The notes beneath the pieces were generated by a model. The model searched no databases and had not been told where the DNA came from. It saw nothing but the letters and a program-made list of their open reading frames with translations. A program made the position numbers and the translations under genes. Shown piece after piece: positions 24,626 through 32,859 of a stretch of 44,060 nucleotides of DNA. The stretch spans positions 1 through 44,060 of IMG/VR virus record IMGVR_UViG_3300006080_000302. One strand, written 5' to 3'. This stretch comes from a virus. The number at the start of each line of letters is the position of its first letter. The stretch's first letter is position 1.

Positions 24626-25127
24626 CTCCTAATCCTTCATCATATGCCTGTTCAACATCATCAGAATCAATACTCATATCATCGATACGTATCTTTCCGG
24701 CAGAAAGACCATCCATATATTTTCTCGGAATAGCCAACGTGACCAACCATATAGGCTTCATGACTGTCTTAGTCCTTGATTCTCCTGGTCTCATGCCATC
24801 TGGACCATCCGGTATATCAACATCATCAGGTGTAATTAATTTAGCTACATCCTTTAACTTGGATTTCTTGATCTCAACCTCAATATCATTGCTTTGTAAC
24901 CGAGCAACCGCATCTGGATCTGGCATCTTTTTTCTAGGGTACATTAAAGTCACTGTGACCATGTACTTCTTGATATGTGGGCCATCCACAATCTCGCCCT
25001 CTATCCAATTCTTATAGGCGTAAATATTCAGATCTTCTAAAATACCATCTACTTGCATTAATGTTTCTAACGCACTAGATCTATTAATATTTTTATCTAA
25101 TTGGGTAATAATAGTGTCTTGGTTCAT
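24603..25127 (-). CDS. Conserved T4-like phage protein, 174 aa
   Basis: It contains a recognisable conserved core (IYAYKNWIEGEIVDGP, then VTVTLMYPRKKMPDPDA) and a second related half near the C-terminus (VTLAIPRKYMDG), so it may consist of two similar beta domains. It is acidic at the end. It is the first gene of a seven-gene overlapping operon ending with clpA. I regard it as a structural or assembly protein by context. A Shine-Dalgarno sequence is weak. Confidence 0.6.
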   Translation of the reverse strand: MNQDTIITQLDKNINRSSALETLMQVDGILEDLNIYAYKNWIEGEIVDGPHIKKYMVTVTLMYPRKKMPDPDAVARLQSNDIEVEIKKSKLKDVAKLITPDDVDIPDGPDGMRPGESRTKTVMKPIWLVTLAIPRKYMDGLSAGKIRIDDMSIDSDDVEQAYDEGLGDDDAIRT

Positions 25128-25153
25128 GTTGGCTCGTGGTTAATCTATCATAG

Positions 25154-25161
25154 TATTTAGC
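25154..25161 (-). promoter_or_regulatory. Late-type promoter (GCTAAATA)
   Basis: Minus-strand TTTGCTAAATACTATG lies 26 bases before the ATG at 25127. It deviates from TATAAATA at two positions, but is the only candidate for the operon 25127 to 20164. Confidence 0.4.
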
Positions 25162-25229
25162 AAATTCTCAAAAGTGAATGCCATATAACCCAATCTTAAT
25201 AATACAAACATAACGCCTAATTTTGATTT

Positions 25230-25237
25230 ACTAAATA
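25230..25237 (+). promoter_or_regulatory. Late-type promoter (ACTAAATA) before phoH
   Basis: Plus-strand TTTACTAAATACTTTAAC lies 57 bases before the phoH ATG, mirroring the minus-strand box at 25154-25161. No good sigma70 promoter is seen between 25128 and 25294, a gap with no gene. A strong AGGAG sits 8 bases before the ATG. Confidence 0.35.
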
Positions 25238-25294
25238 CTTTAACAGGCAGTTTTTTTAAAACTATTATTTTAACTTAACCCCCAGGAGTCATAC

Positions 25295-26035
25295 ATGGCA
25301 AAACGTGCTCGTAAGACAAAAAACCAATCAAGAGAAATACACAACAACCAACAAGACATATTAGACCTACAAACATACAAACGCAGGCCTCGAGAAGTAA
25401 AAATTATCCCTAGAAATCTCAGACAAGAAGATTTATTATACCTTTTAGAAAATGACAACAAACACATAACATTCGCTATGGGACCAGCCGGTACCGGTAA
25501 AACACTACTAGCAGTATTGTCAGCAATCAAAGCATTGAAGAATGGAGACTGTGAAAAAATTATCGTAACTCGTCCAGCCGTCAGTGTCGACGAGCAACAT
25601 GGATTCTTACCCGGAACATTGGTAGAAAAGATGGCGCCATGGACTCGTCCTATATTTGACGTCTTTGAAGAGTTTTGGAGTCCGCCACAAATTGAAAAAA
25701 TGATTGAAGATGGTGTTATTGAAATTGCTCCATTGGCATATATGCGTGGTAGAACGTTTAAGAACTCATGGATCCTTGCAGATGAAATGCAAAATGCTAC
25801 ACCTTCTCAAATGAAAATGTTACTTACCCGAATTGGTGATGATTCAAAAATTATAGTAACTGGTGATTTAGCCCAACATGATAGAGGCTTCGAAGACAAT
25901 GGATTAAAAGACTTTGTTGCCGCCTTGGCAAAACGAGATAACGAAATGTTCGGCGTTGTTGAATTCGAAAGAAAAGATGTCGAACGTCATCCAGCCGTTG
26001 CGGCCGTGTTAGAAATCTATGGTGACGATGCCTAA
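25295..26035 (+). CDS. phoH: PhoH-like ATPase
   Basis: 246 aa with a basic N-terminal extension and a PhoH P-loop domain: Walker A GPAGTGKT (63-70), VTRPAVSVDEQHGFLPG, then the Walker B region WILADEMQNATPSQMKMLLT and sensor VTGDLAQHD. PhoH is very common in marine phages and in bacteria is part of the Pho regulon. Activities proposed include RNA helicase or RNase-coupled ATPase, but its phage role is unclear. It is one of the few plus-strand genes and ends beside the convergent HAD gene. Confidence 0.95.
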   Translation: MAKRARKTKNQSREIHNNQQDILDLQTYKRRPREVKIIPRNLRQEDLLYLLENDNKHITFAMGPAGTGKTLLAVLSAIKALKNGDCEKIIVTRPAVSVDEQHGFLPGTLVEKMAPWTRPIFDVFEEFWSPPQIEKMIEDGVIEIAPLAYMRGRTFKNSWILADEMQNATPSQMKMLLTRIGDDSKIIVTGDLAQHDRGFEDNGLKDFVAALAKRDNEMFGVVEFERKDVERHPAVAAVLEIYGDDA

Positions 26036-26638
26036 TTAACCAGAAATAATAGCATCAGCGATCGCATTCCAATTCGCTAATCTAGGGACTTTGGACTGCG
26101 GTACCAACGAATAACTTTTATAATCAACATTGTGATTATGTTCTAATAAGATTGACTTTAATCCTAAGTCATATCCAACTAGCGCATTCTCATCTTTATC
26201 TTCTACCCAATACAACCCAGAATCTTTGTAAGGCAATAGTGCTTCATCTTTATCGGCACCTGTATCTAAACATACAACATCGATGAATGTATCAGCTCCG
26301 AATACTTTTTCTAAATTTTCTTTACGTAATTGTGAAGCACGTGAACATAGACTAAGACTTGTAATACATACAAACTTGTATCCTGCTTCTACCAACCGAG
26401 CAACACCACTACGGGCATCACCAAATGCTGGCATATAGCCAACCCATGAACTATTGTTGAATTCTTTAATAAGACGCTTACTTACTGTCCTTTCAATTCC
26501 ATACATTAAATCAATTTCGTACAACCCGAATTCTACCTGCTTGTACCCGTTCATTGACATCCAATTATGAAATTCTGCTTCCCAATCTAATAAAACACCA
26601 TCGCAATCTGTAAGTATAATCTTGTTATCTGTTGCCAT
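26036..26638 (-). CDS. HAD-family 5'(3')-deoxyribonucleotidase-like phosphatase, 200 aa
   Basis: HAD motif I is DCDGVLLDW near the N-terminus, with motif II likely in VCITSLSLCS and motif III/IV in YWVEDKDENAL. Length and layout fit the deoxyribonucleotidase-like HAD group common in phages, which adjusts nucleotide pools. A consensus early promoter with a leader containing AAGGAG lies upstream, so it is expressed early. It abuts phoH tail to tail with no gap. The substrate could also be another phosphomonoester. Confidence 0.75.
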   Translation of the reverse strand: MATDNKIILTDCDGVLLDWEAEFHNWMSMNGYKQVEFGLYEIDLMYGIERTVSKRLIKEFNNSSWVGYMPAFGDARSGVARLVEAGYKFVCITSLSLCSRASQLRKENLEKVFGADTFIDVVCLDTGADKDEALLPYKDSGLYWVEDKDENALVGYDLGLKSILLEHNHNVDYKSYSLVPQSKVPRLANWNAIADAIISG

Positions 26639-26676
26639 AATATTTTCTCCTTATCTTTAGTATCTAATATATGTAT

Positions 26677-26705
26677 ATTATAACATAAGAAGCCTTATTT
26701 GTCAA
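26677..26705 (-). promoter_or_regulatory. Sigma70-type early promoter
   Basis: Exact TTGACA-N17-TATAAT on the minus strand, for the HAD gene starting at 26638. Its spacer contains AAGGCTTCTT at the same position as the promoter at 43555-43583. Confidence 0.88.
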
Positions 26706-26724
26706 GGTTTCTTTTTAGATAATG

Positions 26725-26732
26725 TATAAATA
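26725..26732 (+). promoter_or_regulatory. Late promoter (exact TATAAATA)
   Basis: Plus-strand TGTATAAATACATAC, 28 bases before the ATG at 26761. It should drive the two candidate packaged-protein genes to 28322. Confidence 0.7.
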
Positions 26733-26760
26733 CATACATTAAACACAACATGAGAATATT

Positions 26761-27468
26761 ATGAAAAAAACATATTTAACAGAAGCTGATCATATGCGAG
26801 CAATGATCAATACAATTACAGAAGGTCCTGAATCTAACCTACGAGTACTACAATCAATGACAACTGATGGAGAAGTAATTGTACTTCCAGCATCAATTGC
26901 AGATGCCTGGTTAGAAATAGATGAAAATAATCCATACGGTGGTGAACGCTCTGCAGAGTCGTACATAGATATTACAGATCAATTATCTCCAGAGCAATTA
27001 GAAGAGCTTGCTCAACTTGCGGTTGGATCAGGCGATGACGCTGAAGGCAGACATATGCTTTCAGCAATGATAGATGCTTATGAAAGTGAAGTAGATATGG
27101 AAGAGGTGATAGAAATTCAAGATGAGATATTTGCTCGATACAATATTGATGATATTGATGTAGGGATGACAGAGGGTGTGTTATCATGGATTGGCAAGAA
27201 GACTGGTATTACAGACAAGCTAGAGAAGGCACGAAGAGCACAGTTAACTAAAAAACGCAATGCATGGGACGCCGAGAATCCTAGCATTGCAGCATCAGGT
27301 GTCAAGCACAAAATGCCAGGATCAGTGGTTAAGATAAAACCTCCGAAGACAGCGGAACAAAAAGGTAGAATCAATGCTGCAGCAAAACAAAAAAGAGATG
27401 CAAAAAAACAAAAGGCTCAAGATATCAAAGACGGACAATCTAAAGCGAAAACCGATACTGGCAAATAA
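26761..27468 (+). CDS. Candidate head-internal protein, 235 aa
   Basis: The N-terminal helix MKKTYLTEADHMRAMINTITEG contains two I/L-x-E sites, in line with a T4-like targeting leader cut by a prohead protease. The first 140 residues are acidic. From about 145 the protein turns strongly basic (KKTGITDKLEKARRAQLTKK, then KIKPPKTAEQKGR) and ends in a Lys/Ala-rich tail, as expected for a DNA-associated packaged protein. It overlaps the next gene by one base. No enzyme motif is seen. Confidence 0.6.
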   Translation: MKKTYLTEADHMRAMINTITEGPESNLRVLQSMTTDGEVIVLPASIADAWLEIDENNPYGGERSAESYIDITDQLSPEQLEELAQLAVGSGDDAEGRHMLSAMIDAYESEVDMEEVIEIQDEIFARYNIDDIDVGMTEGVLSWIGKKTGITDKLEKARRAQLTKKRNAWDAENPSIAASGVKHKMPGSVVKIKPPKTAEQKGRINAAAKQKRDAKKQKAQDIKDGQSKAKTDTGK

Positions 27469-28322
27469 TGAAATATACATCCGGCATGCGATCTTTCATT
27501 GATATAATCAATGAAAGTGATGGCGAGCAACACAGGACAAATATGACTCCTGCCGAACGTGCACATGCTATGAATGTACTTGCCCGCTATTCAGAGCGGC
27601 GAGCTGTGGCGGCCAATTCACAATCCGAATTAGAAGCAGATGATAATCTAACAATTAAAAATGACCGAGCATTTGGTGAGCCACTTCAAGATGAACCAGA
27701 AGAGGATGATATTCCACTAGCAGTAAGTAAACTAGCATTGAAAACTGATCCATATAATGAATTAGGCTACACTCCGATTGACACAAAGTGGTCGGATGTC
27801 GTTTCAAAAGAAGAGGCTCAAAGATTAGATGCATATGATGATATACCCGACTCATATAAACTGGCCACACCAATAACCGGAAAATTAATGCATGATGATG
27901 GTTCATACTCACACATTACCGCGAATCCAGACGGAAGTGGCAAGATAGATTCATCAGTACGTGATGCTATTGCATATACTAAGAGACTTAAAGCAAACTT
28001 GGCTGCCAAGAAAGCAGCTGCTGATAAGGCTAAAGCCAAGAAGGATAAAGAAGAAGTTGAGGTGGCTACTACCAAATTTATGGCGAGCAAAGAGGCTAGA
28101 GCGCAACGTGATATCTATAACAACCGACACAGTAAGGAACATACTTACACTAAAAATATACAAACCGGGCGTGCCAGATATCTGGCAATGAAACAGAAGC
28201 AAGAAGAAGAAATGGCGATGCGTCGAAATTTCCTAAGAAGACAACAAATAGAAAACCAGAAGAAACAACAAGCCTATTACAACTCAATGAACGCAATGTA
28301 CGGCCGTAGACCATACCGCTAA
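27468..28322 (+). CDS. Candidate head-internal protein, 284 aa
   Basis: The start MKYTSGMRSFIDIINESDGE includes I-N-E, a possible prohead protease site after a short amphipathic leader. An acidic linker (about 60-85), a DDIPDSYKLATPITGKL segment, an Ala/Lys-rich helix (about 165-200) and a Gln/Arg/Tyr-rich tail follow. The mixed charge and repetitive basic helices fit a packaged protein. It is co-transcribed with the preceding gene and converges on the gene ending at 28325. Function unknown. Confidence 0.55.
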   Translation: MKYTSGMRSFIDIINESDGEQHRTNMTPAERAHAMNVLARYSERRAVAANSQSELEADDNLTIKNDRAFGEPLQDEPEEDDIPLAVSKLALKTDPYNELGYTPIDTKWSDVVSKEEAQRLDAYDDIPDSYKLATPITGKLMHDDGSYSHITANPDGSGKIDSSVRDAIAYTKRLKANLAAKKAAADKAKAKKDKEEVEVATTKFMASKEARAQRDIYNNRHSKEHTYTKNIQTGRARYLAMKQKQEEEMAMRRNFLRRQQIENQKKQQAYYNSMNAMYGRRPYR

Positions 28323-28324
28323 AT

Positions 28325-29233
28325 CTATCCTATTTTATCAATGTGGTTTATCTCCACATATTTCCAATCACCATGTTCACGCAGACTTAAATGGCATTCG
28401 GCAGTAAATATAGGGGTTAACTCCATCAACTTATTAAACATTACATCATATACCTCACTGAATGAAGTTTTATGAGTAGCAAAATAAGGGGTTGATGTAT
28501 CATCATCTGGAAACTTTACTTCGAACACATTAACAGTCCTGGTACCTTGTCTATTAGACTCAATCCATGATGTCAAATACATTAGCTGTACACTTACTGT
28601 AGATGGCATTACATTTATACTAATAAAATTATCATGTACATGATTTGGTACTGATTTATATTCGTCAGCATATAAACCATAACGAGTATGAATATCGTAA
28701 AATTTACATAATGTAGTTACCAGACCAATTTCCTTACGCAGGATCTTACGATCAGTATCTGAAACCAATTTGCCAACTGCTTCCTTCCATGAAGAAATGT
28801 AATTGCCATTAAGTTTATCGAGCATAATATTACCACCCCAATATTCAGAAATTTTCCTGGCCATTGACATATTATCATCAGTGATCAATTTCTTAACTGA
28901 CTTATATGCCTTATTGCTCGGGGTCGACGTAGATATCTGTGATGCAATGAATCCCGCATCATACCCTTCACTATATAGCTCGTATGACGCAGATAGAGCG
29001 TGTAAGACAGTAAGGTCACTGACTGGTGAATTCTCATATTCATCTTCAGATTTATTATGTGCGGCTTCACGACCGCGTAAAATTGTATCAGTGGCTGTTA
29101 AATACTGTTCTACAATAAGACTTACTTCAACAGTTGGTATATCATACATTTCAGATACAACACCAACTGCTTCAGAATCTGCGGTGATTGATCTAAATTC
29201 ACTAAGTGGGTCAAATGCTGTCGTCTTTATCAT
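28325..29233 (-). CDS. Hypothetical protein, 302 aa
   Basis: The start at 29233 (MIKTTAFDPL) is preferred because it makes an ATGA overlap with the upstream membrane gene. An ATG at 29245 is an alternative. The protein is soluble and helical in its N-terminal half (TVLHALSASYELYSEGYDAG). A strand-rich C-terminal half includes TVNVFEVKFPDDD and ends in KYVEINHIDKIG. No catalytic motif or known family is evident. It sits in an early operon with a thioredoxin. Confidence 0.55.
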   Translation of the reverse strand: MIKTTAFDPLSEFRSITADSEAVGVVSEMYDIPTVEVSLIVEQYLTATDTILRGREAAHNKSEDEYENSPVSDLTVLHALSASYELYSEGYDAGFIASQISTSTPSNKAYKSVKKLITDDNMSMARKISEYWGGNIMLDKLNGNYISSWKEAVGKLVSDTDRKILRKEIGLVTTLCKFYDIHTRYGLYADEYKSVPNHVHDNFISINVMPSTVSVQLMYLTSWIESNRQGTRTVNVFEVKFPDDDTSTPYFATHKTSFSEVYDVMFNKLMELTPIFTAECHLSLREHGDWKYVEINHIDKIG

Positions 29234-29481
29234 GCCTGTATCCATCGCTTATGTACATACATGCTGAGAGTTACACCTACTGCTCCGCCTGTGCCAACCC
29301 ACGGAACAGCTTGCCATCCAAGTTGTACAACTCCCAATACAACAGCAACTTCACCAGCTGCCATAAAATAAGATGTTACCCCGGCCATTAAATAATGTCC
29401 ATGAATAACATTTTGTGTTTGAAATGCTCGTAGGAAAACCAAGAGCATGGTTGAAAACAAGAGTAATAGTAATGGTGTCAT
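29230..29481 (-). CDS. Small polytopic membrane protein, 83 aa
   Basis: Three hydrophobic segments: residues 2-19 (PLLLLLFSTMLLVFLRAF), about 30-52 and about 55-75, with a basic C-terminus (HKRWIQA). An HGHYLMAGVTSYFMAAGE helix carries polar residues. It lies 6 bases downstream of thioredoxin. Its role is unknown, possibly superinfection exclusion or membrane modification. No homology is recognised beyond similar phage small membrane proteins. Confidence 0.6.
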   Translation of the reverse strand: MTPLLLLLFSTMLLVFLRAFQTQNVIHGHYLMAGVTSYFMAAGEVAVVLGVVQLGWQAVPWVGTGGAVGVTLSMYVHKRWIQA

Positions 29482-29487
29482 TACTTG

Positions 29488-29751
29488 TTACCCTGCTAAA
29501 ATAGTTTTTAATTCCTCAAATGATTTAGGACCTAATAGAATTAATGGTTCTTCAGAATCGCGCTCAATAATAGTAGCGGGTACACCTCTAATTCCCATTC
29601 GATTAATAATTTCAGTTCCTTCATCGGTATCAGCATCTAAAGTTATAATATCCCATTCATCAGACATATCTTTAGTTACCTCTTCAAAAATTGGTGCATA
29701 TTGTTTACACGGTTGACACCATTCAGCACTGACCTTTGTTACTTTGTTCAT
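29488..29751 (-). CDS. Thioredoxin-like protein, 87 aa
   Basis: The redox site is W-C-Q-P-C-K (C12, C15) right after the first strand. The cis-Pro region is GIRGVPATIIE, and the C-terminal helix follows (KSFEELKTILAG). It is shorter than E. coli thioredoxin because the first helix/strand is missing, as in many phage glutaredoxin/thioredoxin-like proteins. It could reduce ribonucleotide reductase or keep cysteine-rich enzymes such as the radical SAM proteins reduced. It is expressed from the early promoter at 29992. Confidence 0.88.
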   Translation of the reverse strand: MNKVTKVSAEWCQPCKQYAPIFEEVTKDMSDEWDIITLDADTDEGTEIINRMGIRGVPATIIERDSEEPLILLGPKSFEELKTILAG

Positions 29752-29767
29752 ATTATAATTCCTTTAT

Positions 29768-29956
29768 TTAAGATTTCATACTTGCTGGCTTTTTCATTCT
29801 AATCTTTGATCTGTCTCTTACCGCCATTCGTCTAGTCTGTATTTCTTGTCCTTTAGAAAAGTCTACTGCATCAGATGCTTCTGCTTGATTAGAAAATTCA
29901 CCTAGCTTTTGGCCATGTGCGTCTTGTACATAATATTTAATTACTGATCTTGACAT
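29768..29956 (-). CDS. Small basic hypothetical protein, 62 aa
   Basis: The ATG at 29956 is preceded by AAGGAG, so the further upstream in-frame ATG (29989), which lies at the expected transcription start, is not used. The sequence SVIKYYVQDAHGQKLGEFSN suggests a small beta hairpin domain followed by QAEASDAVDF and a basic Arg/Lys/Met C-terminus. It may bind RNA or DNA. It is first in the early operon with thioredoxin. Confidence 0.6.
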   Translation of the reverse strand: MSRSVIKYYVQDAHGQKLGEFSNQAEASDAVDFSKGQEIQTRRMAVRDRSKIRMKKPASMKS

Positions 29957-29991
29957 ATCTTTACTCCTTGCTTTATTGTTAATATACATAC

Positions 29992-30020
29992 ATTATACTA
30001 CAACTTGCCACATTTGTCAA
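29992..30020 (-). promoter_or_regulatory. Sigma70-type early promoter
   Basis: Exact TTGACA, 17 bases, exact TATAAT on the minus strand. It drives the operon from 29956 down to 28325. Confidence 0.88.
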
Positions 30021-30040
30021 CAACTCATTTCAAATTAACT

Positions 30041-30667
30041 TTAATTAAGTTCTTGATTAATTAGATCTTGCCAAGTCCCATCTAAATCCAGCTGGCCGCA
30101 AGCCGCTGGAAACTCTGTGAAAAACCCTTTATCCTTACATGTGTATTCTAAATTCTCTAACTCTAATCTTCTATCTTCAGCATATAAGTCTTCAATCTCT
30201 TGCTGTTCCGGAGTCAGTGTTGTTTTAGTAGAATTAGATTGGGTTACAGATTCTTCTTCTTCCTGTTCCGCCTCTGCTGCTCGTTCTTCTATAATCTTCG
30301 CATGTTTAGCTAGAGCACAGTGGTAAGTTTCATGTCCGAAAATTGCCATGGCCTCTCTATCATCCCAAATCTTTGGTGTTACTATGTGCACATAACATAC
30401 ATCTTCGGTTTCACTTACAATTGCAAATCCGCGAACGCCTGATCCCTCTGGAAGATCAGTTTCTGTAATTCTTTCATACTCTTTGTTAAGTTGTTCTTCA
30501 AATTTATATAACACCATTTTAACAATGAACGACGTTCTACCTATTTCAATAGTATCATCAGGTCCGTATTTTGCCAAATCAAAATCATCTAGAGCAGATG
30601 CTGGTGTTAAAATCATCAATGACAATAGTGTCGCTGATAAAAATGTATATATTTTTTTAAATATCAT
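30041..30667 (-). CDS. Secreted HExxH metalloprotease-like protein, 208 aa
   Basis: A Sec signal peptide (1-25, cut likely after PASA) leads to a domain with GHETYHC, where H112, E113 and H116 form an HExxH zinc site. An acidic coiled region follows (IIEERAAEAEQEEEES) and a C-terminal piece with two cysteines. The third zinc ligand is not obvious; Glu residues about 15-20 positions later could serve. It may act in the periplasm on cell-wall or envelope proteins during infection. The fold is unassigned, and the motif alone does not prove protease activity. Confidence 0.65.
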   Translation of the reverse strand: MIFKKIYTFLSATLLSLMILTPASALDDFDLAKYGPDDTIEIGRTSFIVKMVLYKFEEQLNKEYERITETDLPEGSGVRGFAIVSETEDVCYVHIVTPKIWDDREAMAIFGHETYHCALAKHAKIIEERAAEAEQEEEESVTQSNSTKTTLTPEQQEIEDLYAEDRRLELENLEYTCKDKGFFTEFPAACGQLDLDGTWQDLINQELN

Positions 30668-30685
30668 ATTATTTTTCCTCTTTTG

Positions 30686-30823
30686 TTAGTTTGCTAAAAA
30701 CATTAATAATATCACTACAATAATAAACATAATAATACACTTAACACATGCGTTGCATTTGTTCCATGTCCACAGCGAACAACATTTCTGCTCCGCTAAT
30801 TTATGTGTTAGTTTATCTATCAT
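30686..30823 (-). CDS. Tiny Cys-rich tail-anchored membrane protein, 45 aa
   Basis: The frame starts at an ATG at 30823. The N-terminal half has five cysteines (KCCSLW, KCNACVKC); the C-terminal part is one hydrophobic helix (IIMFIIVVILLMFLA). This predicts a tail-anchored protein with a possible metal site. A TATAAAT box lies just before the ATG, resembling the late box. Its small size makes it less certain than its neighbours. Confidence 0.45.
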   Translation of the reverse strand: MIDKLTHKLAEQKCCSLWTWNKCNACVKCIIMFIIVVILLMFLAN

Positions 30824-30857
30824 CTGAGATTTATATTATTAATATGTAGTAATAATG

Positions 30858-30998
30858 TTACCTGTTATCGATCTTTGAATATCTAATTTTTCGATTTAAT
30901 AATCGCTTAATGAACTTTCCAGTGCCGGCGTGCCATCGATGTACACTGTGCCAACGTCTAGATGTCCAATCTCTTATAATATCTCTAGTTTTTGTCAT
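30858..30998 (-). CDS. Tiny basic protein, 46 aa
   Basis: AGGAG precedes the ATG at 30998. The protein is strongly basic and Trp/His-rich (DWTSRRWHSVHRWHAG, then FIKRLLNRKIRY). Such peptides can bind nucleic acid or membranes. It lies 42 bases downstream of the HAD-radical SAM gene. Nothing else can be said. Confidence 0.45.
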   Translation of the reverse strand: MTKTRDIIRDWTSRRWHSVHRWHAGTGKFIKRLLNRKIRYSKIDNR

Positions 30999-31040
30999 TA
31001 TTTCTCCTCTTTTAATTAACATCATTGTCAATTACTGTTA

Positions 31041-32831
31041 CTAACATTTAAATTCAGGTGCATGTTTTGGTATATAAGAGCTAAGATATTTAGTATGTAA
31101 CTGAAGTGGTGAGTGTACTGTTTGTTCTATCTCCTTTGATAGTGTTGGAATATAATCCCTTATGTACATTTTTCTATATTCATCCACAGAATTCGTTACC
31201 TGAACGAATTCTTGCCAATACTCTTCATTTCTATCCCTATCCAACATTTTATTAATATCTGCCAATCTACCGCGGTGTCGATCAGTTAAAATCGATGAAA
31301 AATCATCGAGAGCCCGTGTAATTTGGTGTCGCATTTCGTTCTTGAGGTCATCTGATGCGTGTGCTAATTGGTAGTATCTCGGGCCAGTTAATACTCTAAG
31401 ATTCATATCCGATATAGGTGCGGCGAATTTAATAAAATCATAAATATTATCAGCATTATATAATTGATAACTAGCATTCAATGACATAATAAGCCATGGA
31501 TTATTTTTCTTAAATTCATATACATCGAGTACCGTTTTTGATATCTGATCCCATGTAACTAATCCATTACTTCGCATGTATTCAAACCTATCACCAGTCG
31601 CATCAAGAGATATATCTATTGCAATACTTCTGAAATGAGACAGTTGTGCCAATTTATCGATGTCTAATTTACTACCATTGGTAGTTATAACAATTGCTAT
31701 TTCTTCGGGGTTGCCGAATGATGTTAATACATCACACACATCATATAATGTATTGTCGATAAGTGGCTCACCACCAGTGACCCAAATGGTACGTAAATCA
31801 CCTAATCGGTCGTGATAATAATCTAAAAAATCAATAGCCGAATTAATATTCTTAAACTGTGTGGTCTGATTGAAACCAAACGATTCTGAGTATTGTCTTG
31901 ATATATTCAACTCTTGCATGTGATTGAACTCAGGAAGCAACGCATTACTAAAATTCGGTGAACACATTCTACATTTAAAATTACATATATTCCCAAAATT
32001 TAAAAATAAATGACGAATTGGGTTATCAGTAACTGAAGGATTATCATACGCATCACTAGGGAACTCATCAATATGATTGTTTAGCCAATTTTGACGTTGG
32101 CTCGATATGCCAGCTTTTTCCTTATCCCAACATGATTTACATCCTTTTTGGTCCCATGTCCCGGCCAGCATGTTTGTCCTCAAATTCCTAAACCTGGAAT
32201 TATCCCAACTGGCATAATCTGATTGTTTAGTCATTGGTGAATTACTCATCATACATCTGGTTAACGATCCATTAGGATTTAATGATATTGCGTTGAATGG
32301 TATCGGGCACCAGGCACCACTGTGGCGATTGGTGTTGGTCTTGTCATCGGGTAGATCTATATTAACAACATCAATACTATCTCTTCGGTTTACTTTCTTA
32401 TATTGTACCCGCTCCAATAACCAATATGTATGTCTCCAATTGTTAACAGCATATATCTGACCTCTATTTTGAGATTTAATTTCGACACCTAAACTAAAAT
32501 CATTGCCGCCTTCCCACATCTTGTCCCCAAAGAAATGCACTTCATCGTACTCTTCTAACAATGGCAATATCTGTCTCTTATCTTTGCAACTCTCACCGAT
32601 ATGAATAATAGAATCACAAATATCGTCACCGAGTTGTTCTCGGGTTTTTTTATAATCACTGTCAGTAACCAGAAATACATCGTTAGTTTTACAAAATGAT
32701 AAAAAGAACTCCTGGAATGATATACCTTTAGTATATTCAAATTGATGACGCGCTGTATCAATCTTTTTACTTATGCTTTGTCGACTACGTGTTAATGTGC
32801 CATCAACATCAAAAATATATGCTTGTTTCAT
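31041..32831 (-). CDS. HAD phosphatase fused to radical SAM enzyme, 596 aa
   Basis: Residues 1-140 form a HAD domain related to phosphomannomutase/Cof-type phosphatases: motif I DVDGT (8-12), motif II region LVTDSD, and FFGDKMWEGGND (100-111) as motif IV. The rest is a radical SAM protein with CNFKCRMC (283-290) and GGEP (353-356). Auxiliary cysteines lie before the core at C175, C193 and C231-x-x-C234. The frame is continuous, with no sign of an assembly join. The fusion suggests one pathway that dephosphorylates and radically modifies a related substrate, perhaps a sugar or peptide. It has the same permuted cluster as the gene at 10297. Confidence 0.85.
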   Translation of the reverse strand: MKQAYIFDVDGTLTRSRQSISKKIDTARHQFEYTKGISFQEFFLSFCKTNDVFLVTDSDYKKTREQLGDDICDSIIHIGESCKDKRQILPLLEEYDEVHFFGDKMWEGGNDFSLGVEIKSQNRGQIYAVNNWRHTYWLLERVQYKKVNRRDSIDVVNIDLPDDKTNTNRHSGAWCPIPFNAISLNPNGSLTRCMMSNSPMTKQSDYASWDNSRFRNLRTNMLAGTWDQKGCKSCWDKEKAGISSQRQNWLNNHIDEFPSDAYDNPSVTDNPIRHLFLNFGNICNFKCRMCSPNFSNALLPEFNHMQELNISRQYSESFGFNQTTQFKNINSAIDFLDYYHDRLGDLRTIWVTGGEPLIDNTLYDVCDVLTSFGNPEEIAIVITTNGSKLDIDKLAQLSHFRSIAIDISLDATGDRFEYMRSNGLVTWDQISKTVLDVYEFKKNNPWLIMSLNASYQLYNADNIYDFIKFAAPISDMNLRVLTGPRYYQLAHASDDLKNEMRHQITRALDDFSSILTDRHRGRLADINKMLDRDRNEEYWQEFVQVTNSVDEYRKMYIRDYIPTLSKEIEQTVHSPLQLHTKYLSSYIPKHAPEFKC

Positions 32832-32859
32832 TTAAATTTCCCTACAATCGAAATAATAA

